This document shows, piece after piece, positions 60,229 through 64,000 of a stretch of 64,000 bases of DNA. Position numbers and translations under genes: made by a program. Origin of the DNA: DAOTXS01 sp034435055 (GTDB lineage: Bacteria; Chloroflexota; Anaerolineae; UBA4142); the NCBI GenBank assembly GCA_034435055.1, contig DAOTXS010000087.1, positions 124,001 through 188,000 of the forward strand, read 5' to 3'. The notes beneath the pieces were generated by a model. It did no database searches, was not told the DNA's origin, and saw only the letters and a list, made by a program, of their open reading frames with translations. How positions within the stretch are numbered: the first letter of the stretch is position 1; each line of letters starts with the position of its first letter.

Positions 60229-61364
60229 AGGCGTGGCTTGTCGTCTCCAGTTATTTGCCCAATCCCGGCGGCTTGCAAACGGTTACGTCGCAATTGGCAA
60301 TCGAATTACAAAAACGCGGGGTGAATGTTTCAGTGTTGACGCAGCGTTATCCACGCACGCTCGCCGAATCGGAGAGAATCGACGGCGTACAAGTCCAGCG
60401 ATTATTTTTTCTCACGCCACGTCTGCGCGATCTGCTCCGCGGTCGCATTGCTCTCTTTCTTGCTGGCTTGGTTTTCTTTCCGCTCACGTTGGTTCGCCTG
60501 CTCTGGAAAATTGCGCGCGCGAAACCGGACGTGGTGAATTTGCACTTTGTCGGCGCGCCGGCATTTTTTTTGCTGATTGTCCGAACGCTCATTCCTTTTC
60601 GATTCATCGTTTCTCTGCACGGCGACGATGTGGAAGGTCTGCCGCGCAACACCGCTTTGGATCGATGGGTTTTTCGCGCCACTCTCCGCCGCGCCGATGC
60701 CGTAACCTCCTGTTCGCGCTATTTGCTCGACCGCGCGATTGCCTGCGAGCCGGCGATTGCGCGCCGGGCGCGGGTGATTCACAATGGCATCGACTTGAAT
60801 TTCCCCTTTCTTCTTGGGGAAGGGGATCAAGGAGATAGGTTGCTCTGCGTCGGGCGGATGGTTCCCAAAAAAGGTTTCGATATTTTGTTGCGCGCGCTGT
60901 CCCAATGTCATCACGCCGGTCATCCGCTTCGATTACGTTTGATTGGCGATGGACCCGAACGTCGCGCGCTGGAAAACTTGGCGCGCGATTTAGGGTTGAA
61001 CGAGTGGGTCGAGTTTTGCGGCTCGCTGAATCATGCCCAAGTCATCCGTGCGATGGCGTCCAGTCGTGCGGTGATTATCCCTTCGCGCCAAGAACCGTTT
61101 GGGCTGGTTGCACTCGAAGCAATGGCGGTGGGCAAACCGGTGATTGCCGCGCGCGTCGGCGGCTTGCCAGAAGTGCTAGCCGATGCCGATGCAATGCTCG
61201 TTCCGCCGGACGATCCCGCCGCGCTCGCGCACGCCATCGATAGTTTGATGGCGCGGTTGGAACACGAACCGCTGTTTGGCGCGCGCAATCACGCCATCGC
61301 CGCGGGGTTTTCCGTCGCGCGGATGACGGATGCGTACTTGTCGATTTACCGCGCCGAGTCTTGA
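60225..61364 (+). CDS. Glycosyltransferase family 4 with short repeat-like insert
   Basis: This 379-residue GT-B enzyme begins 'MKAWLVVSSYLPNPGGLQTV', with hydrophobic 'GRIALFLAGLVFFPLTLVRL' that may bind the membrane. The second domain has 'LLCVGRMVPKKGFDILLRAL', 'IIPSRQEPFGLVALEAMAVG' (E-x7-E) and 'KPVIAARVGGLPEVLADADA'. In the linker 'VIHNGIDLNFPFLLGEGDQG' the C-rich/G-rich DNA (60799-60838) looks inserted. Start and stop overlap the neighbouring genes. Confidence 0.9.
   Translation: MKAWLVVSSYLPNPGGLQTVTSQLAIELQKRGVNVSVLTQRYPRTLAESERIDGVQVQRLFFLTPRLRDLLRGRIALFLAGLVFFPLTLVRLLWKIARAKPDVVNLHFVGAPAFFLLIVRTLIPFRFIVSLHGDDVEGLPRNTALDRWVFRATLRRADAVTSCSRYLLDRAIACEPAIARRARVIHNGIDLNFPFLLGEGDQGDRLLCVGRMVPKKGFDILLRALSQCHHAGHPLRLRLIGDGPERRALENLARDLGLNEWVEFCGSLNHAQVIRAMASSRAVIIPSRQEPFGLVALEAMAVGKPVIAARVGGLPEVLADADAMLVPPDDPAALAHAIDSLMARLEHEPLFGARNHAIAAGFSVARMTDAYLSIYRAES
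60799..60838 (+). repeat. Repeat-like in-frame insert in GT4 linker
   Basis: TTTCCCCTTTCTTCTTGGGG followed by AAGGGGATCAAGGAGATAGG folds into a CCCC/GGGG hairpin and sits between 'NGIDLN' and 'LLCVGR'. It resembles common intergenic palindromes; only one copy is seen here, so the origin is less certain. Confidence 0.45.
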
Positions 61365-61366
61365 CG

Positions 61367-62464
61367 ATGCGTGTTGCGTTCATCCATCCATTCCTTTTTC
61401 GCTACGCGCGCGGGATCGAGCGTTATACGTTCAATCTCGCCAACGCGCTCGCGGCGCAAGGCGTCGAGGTTAGTTTATTGACGTGGCGGTGGCAATCGCC
61501 GGTTCAAATCGATCTGCTCGATGACCGCGTCCGCGTTCACGTTCTCCCGACTTTACGCTATTTCGCGGCGCAAGCCATCATCCCGTTTTACGTGTGGCAT
61601 TTGCTTGCGCATCGCTACGATTTTGTCTGGATTTATTTTGCGGATTATGGCGAAGCAATGACGTTGAATGGGTTGCGGCGACAGAAATTCGGTGTCGTAT
61701 TTCATTATCCGTACGTGCAGGTGCCGCATCGGTATCATTCATTTCGACGCACGGGACTGGCGCGCCGCGCGGCGCACCTTGTTGCGGTTAGCCGGTTTGT
61801 GGCAGATGGCGTGCGTCAAGCGTTGGGGCGCGAGAGTGTTGTCATTCATCACGGCGTCGATACCGTACGTTTCGCGCCCGATGCTACGGCGCGTGTCCGG
61901 GTGCGGGAATCGCTGGGGCTTGCGGCGGATGTTCCGCTCTTGGTAACTGCCGCCGCCCTCGAAGAACGCAAAGGAATTCAATGCGTGTTGCGCGCCCTGC
62001 CGCGCGTGATCGAGCAATTTCCCAATGCGATGTATCTTGTGCTTGGCGCGGGACCGCATCGCGCCGCGCTGGAGCAATTGGCGTGCGATTTGCAAATTCA
62101 AGAACACGTTCGATTGCTTGGCGCGCAAGCGGACGTGACGCCGTACTTGCAAGCGGCGGACGTGTCGCTGATTCTGGCGCGCGGCGAGGCGTCATCGTTG
62201 AGCGCATTGGAATCTTTGGCGTGTGAAATTCCGGTCATTGCCGCGCGTCAGCCGCCGTTCGATGAGTTGATTTCCAGTGAGTACGGCGTGATGGTGGATG
62301 ATACCGACGCAAACGCTGTGGCGGATGTGGTGAGCGATTGGTTGCGCGAGCCGGCGCGGCGTGCGCAAATGGGCGCGGCAGGACGGGCGCGGGTGTTGGC
62401 GGATTTTACGTGGGAACAAGTGGCGAGACGATATGTTCTTTTGCTCGATTCTCTAGTCCGATGA
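61367..62464 (+). CDS. Glycosyltransferase family 4
   Basis: The 365-residue enzyme begins 'MRVAFIHPFLFRYARGIERY' and carries 'LVTAAALEERKGIQCVLRAL', 'VTPYLQAADVSLILARGEAS' and 'ALESLACEIPVIAARQPPFD'. The last part replaces the usual G-G-I/V-P-E with Q-P-P-F-D. ATG 61367 is preferred to a TTG at 61361 that overlaps the previous stop. The linker is 'VIHHGVDTVRFAPDATARVR', without insert. Stop and next start overlap (ATGA). Confidence 0.9.
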   Translation: MRVAFIHPFLFRYARGIERYTFNLANALAAQGVEVSLLTWRWQSPVQIDLLDDRVRVHVLPTLRYFAAQAIIPFYVWHLLAHRYDFVWIYFADYGEAMTLNGLRRQKFGVVFHYPYVQVPHRYHSFRRTGLARRAAHLVAVSRFVADGVRQALGRESVVIHHGVDTVRFAPDATARVRVRESLGLAADVPLLVTAAALEERKGIQCVLRALPRVIEQFPNAMYLVLGAGPHRAALEQLACDLQIQEHVRLLGAQADVTPYLQAADVSLILARGEASSLSALESLACEIPVIAARQPPFDELISSEYGVMVDDTDANAVADVVSDWLREPARRAQMGAAGRARVLADFTWEQVARRYVLLLDSLVR

Positions 62465-63378
62465 ATATCTCCGTCCTCATCTGCACCTACAACCGCCCGG
62501 CGATGCTCGCGCAATGTTTGCGCGCGTTGCTCGAGCGCGCGGACGAAAAGCCGGATCAAGTCGTTGTCGTCAACGGCGGCGACGCGCGCGCGGATGAAAT
62601 CGTTCAGCAATTTTCCGTCCTCGGTCACCGGTCTTCCGTCGAGGTTATCCTCCTCAAGACGATCAACAAAAATCTTGCCGCGAGCCGCAACGTTGGACTG
62701 CCGCATTGCACCGGCGACATTATCGCAATGACCGATGACGACGCGGAAGTGTTTCCCGATTGGGTCGCGCAGATGAAACGGATTCACGCGGAACACCCCG
62801 AAGCCGGCGTCGTCGGTGGTCCGGTCATCGGCGCGGAAACCGCTTCGTTCATCAGCCGCCTCGCCGACCGCGTAACATTTCCCGCGTATGCCACCGCGCG
62901 GACGGTGCGCACGTTGCCCGGCGTCAACGTATCGTACAAACGCCAAGTGATCGAGCAGGTGGGGTTGCAGGACGAGACGCTTTTCCGCGGCGAGGATGTG
63001 GACTATAATTGGCGTGCGATGCAATGGGGCTGGACGGTGTATTACGATCCGCGCGTACGCGTTTTGCATCATCATCGTCCCACGCTGCGCGGATTTCTGA
63101 ATCAGCATTATATGTACGGACGCGCGTATTATTTGGTGCGCCGGAAACATCTTGAAATGTACTGCGTCTATCCGCATCGCCTCCAACACTGGCGCGATGT
63201 GCTCAAAGCGATCAATTTCATCGCCGGGATTTTCTACGAACCGCTGATTTACGCCGCGCGGATGAAAGGCATCGTCGACAAACTGATCGCGTATCCCATT
63301 CTCGTAGCAAATCAAATGGCGTGGCGCGGCGGAATGGTGCGGCAAAAATTCTTGACCGATTCTCGCAACGATGGATGA
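62461..63378 (+). CDS. Glycosyltransferase family 2
   Basis: This 305-residue GT-A enzyme has 'MNISVLICTYNRPAMLAQCL', a nucleotide region 'QVVVVNGGDARADEIVQQF' (N-G-G in place of the usual D-N-G/D-G-S), 'NLAASRNVGLPHCTGDIIAM', 'TDDDAEVFPDWVAQMKRIHA' (D-x-D) and 'ALFRGEDVDYNWRA'-type E-D ('LFRGEDVDYNWRAMQWG'). A short CCGGTC-type stretch at 62613-62641 encodes 'SVLGHRSS'. The downstream ORF starts 8 bases before its stop, so it continues the operon. Confidence 0.88.
   Translation: MNISVLICTYNRPAMLAQCLRALLERADEKPDQVVVVNGGDARADEIVQQFSVLGHRSSVEVILLKTINKNLAASRNVGLPHCTGDIIAMTDDDAEVFPDWVAQMKRIHAEHPEAGVVGGPVIGAETASFISRLADRVTFPAYATARTVRTLPGVNVSYKRQVIEQVGLQDETLFRGEDVDYNWRAMQWGWTVYYDPRVRVLHHHRPTLRGFLNQHYMYGRAYYLVRRKHLEMYCVYPHRLQHWRDVLKAINFIAGIFYEPLIYAARMKGIVDKLIAYPILVANQMAWRGGMVRQKFLTDSRNDG
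62613..62641 (+). repeat. Possible CCGGTC-family remnant inside the GT2 gene
   Basis: TCCGTCCTCGGTCACCGGTC followed by TTCCGTCG resembles units at 49141-49206 and 49329-49407. It is short and could be coincidence. Confidence 0.35.
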
Positions 63379-64000
63379 TCGATTGCGCGTCGTTTTCTTC
63401 GGCGAACTTGGGTCGACGTTTAGTCGGTTGCACTATCTTGCCTTGCGCCGAAAATCGAATGTGTTGCTGTGGGTCGCTTCTCGGCAGGACTCGCCGCAAG
63501 CGCGGTCGTCGTTCAAATCGGCGCGCGATTGGTGGCAACGTTTTCAAGTTCGCGCGCGATTTGAATTTCAGGTGGTGCGGTATTGGGGCAAACCCTTTGC
63601 CTTCCTGAACCACATCAATGTCCCCATTCGATATGCCCAACGCAATGATCCAGAGTTGGCGACGGCGTTGAACATATTGAAACCGGACTTGATTGTGTCC
63701 GCCGGCTATCGTTGGTTGTTGCCCAAATCCGTTTTGGCGATTCCTAAACTCGGCGCGTTCAATTGTCATCCGTCGCCGCTGCCGCGCTACGCCGGCTCCA
63801 ATCCGTGGTTTTGGATATTGGCGAACGGCGAAACAGAATCGGCGGTTACCATTCATCGCATGGTCGATGCGGCGGACGCCGGGAACATCGTGCGGCAACG
63901 CTTTTTCCCAATTGCGCCGACGGCGAATCATCAACAACTCTACAACGAATCGAGTGTGATGAGCGCGCGACTGCTGGAAGAATGTCTCGACGCTTGGGCA
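63371..64000 (+). CDS. Formyltransferase-like protein, 3'-truncated by window edge
   Basis: The frame is open from ATG 63371 to the last base, so at least 210 residues are encoded. The formyltransferase core is visible: 'PDLIVSAGYRWLLPKSVLAI' followed by 'GAFNCHPSPLPRYAGSNPWF', with the N-x-H-P-S-x-L-P-x-Y-x-G catalytic signature, then 'VTIHRMVDAADAGNIVRQRF' with the Asp-x-G. This is the fold of methionyl-tRNA, purine and sugar N-formyltransferases. In a glycosyltransferase operon a sugar N-formyltransferase is more likely than fmt. It overlaps the preceding gene by 8 bp. Confidence 0.82.
   Translation, partial: MDDRLRVVFFGELGSTFSRLHYLALRRKSNVLLWVASRQDSPQARSSFKSARDWWQRFQVRARFEFQVVRYWGKPFAFLNHINVPIRYAQRNDPELATALNILKPDLIVSAGYRWLLPKSVLAIPKLGAFNCHPSPLPRYAGSNPWFWILANGETESAVTIHRMVDAADAGNIVRQRFFPIAPTANHQQLYNESSVMSARLLEECLDAWA

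Noticed and set aside
62248..63345. Minus-strand open frame (365 codons)
   Set aside because: Antisense to the GT4/GT2 pair; the high GC content explains the missing stops.

Overview
The window is about 64 kb of one very large cell-surface polysaccharide locus, almost entirely on the + strand. It holds roughly 55 protein genes, no rRNA, tRNA or CRISPR array, and many dispersed short repeats. The likely host is a Chloroflexota bacterium (Anaerolineae-like). This is inferred from secreted proteins with Thr/Pro linkers of the 'NTPTPTPT' kind, a recurrent hydrophobic 'YLPLI/FLPLV' motif in secreted proteins, a Cys-rich N-terminal domain fused to a TolB-like propeller, GTG/TTG starts, moderate-high GC, and intergenic repeats of the 'GACGCGAAGGACGCC' and 'CTGAGCGAAGC' types. 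No marker gene is present, so the assignment is an inference.

Layout. (1) 1-9.9 kb: assembly core with a glycosyltransferase, a large WbaP-like sugar-1-phosphate transferase, a Wzz/BY-kinase fusion, a secreted propeller protein, a GT2, a UDP-GlcNAc 2-epimerase and a flavin oxidoreductase. (2) 9.9-22.2 kb: surface and processing proteins: two tandem LamG proteins with a gene-conversion tract, a Tat-exported deacetylase-like protein, a lipoprotein hydrolase, a concanavalin-like protein, a deacetylase-fold protein lacking a usual His, a hexapeptide acyltransferase, a DUF1624-like membrane protein and a PQQ-propeller/OB-fold protein. (3) 22.5-29.7 kb: a decoration module: short SxtJ-like protein, O-carbamoyltransferase, DUF5989 peptide, two SGNH hydrolases, acyl carrier protein, SDR and an adenylating ligase. 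(4) 29.7-35.5 kb: GT39-like transferase, BNR-like protein, and a WlbA-WlbB-WlbC cassette for a diacetamido-uronic acid sugar. A bidirectional terminator follows. (5) 35.5-39.1 kb: the only minus-strand genes, a DUF5060/GH5-like glycosidase and a carbohydrate-binding DNRLRE protein. (6) 39.5-45.1 kb: a second assembly operon behind a good sigma-70-type promoter: acyltransferase, GT2, PglC-like transferase, FlaA1/CapD-like dehydratase, Wzy/WaaL-like polymerase. (7) 45.1-50.5 kb: repeat-rich zone with a nucleotidyltransferase, a methyltransferase, an ABC exporter (Wzm/Wzt) and a four-helix-bundle cassette gene. (8) 50.5-53.0 kb: AT-rich island with methyltransferases and a GT2. (9) 53.0-64 kb: two GT2s, six GT4s, a FkbM methyltransferase and, cut by the right edge, a formyltransferase.

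The locus encodes at least two assembly routes: an initiating transferase with a Wzy-like polymerase and Wzz/BY-kinase, and an ABC-transporter route with a Wzt carrying a substrate-binding C-terminal domain. Around these sit enzymes for an unusual amino-uronic sugar and for carbamoyl, acyl, methyl and perhaps formyl decorations.

The most unusual signal is the behaviour of the repeats between 45 and 63 kb. Repeat families with the look of intergenic elements occur as inverted pairs bracketing single genes (a nucleotidyltransferase gene; a four-helix-bundle gene whose ribosome site comes from the repeat). Similar sequences also lie in frame inside coding regions: the Wzt ATPase, three GT4 transferases and probably one GT2, at inferred inter-domain linkers or surface loops. 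This resembles in-frame palindromic elements such as those of Rickettsia. A second notable signal is an abrupt composition change at the ATPase/C-terminal domain junction of Wzt that continues through the next three genes, which suggests exchange of the specificity domain together with its glycan genes.
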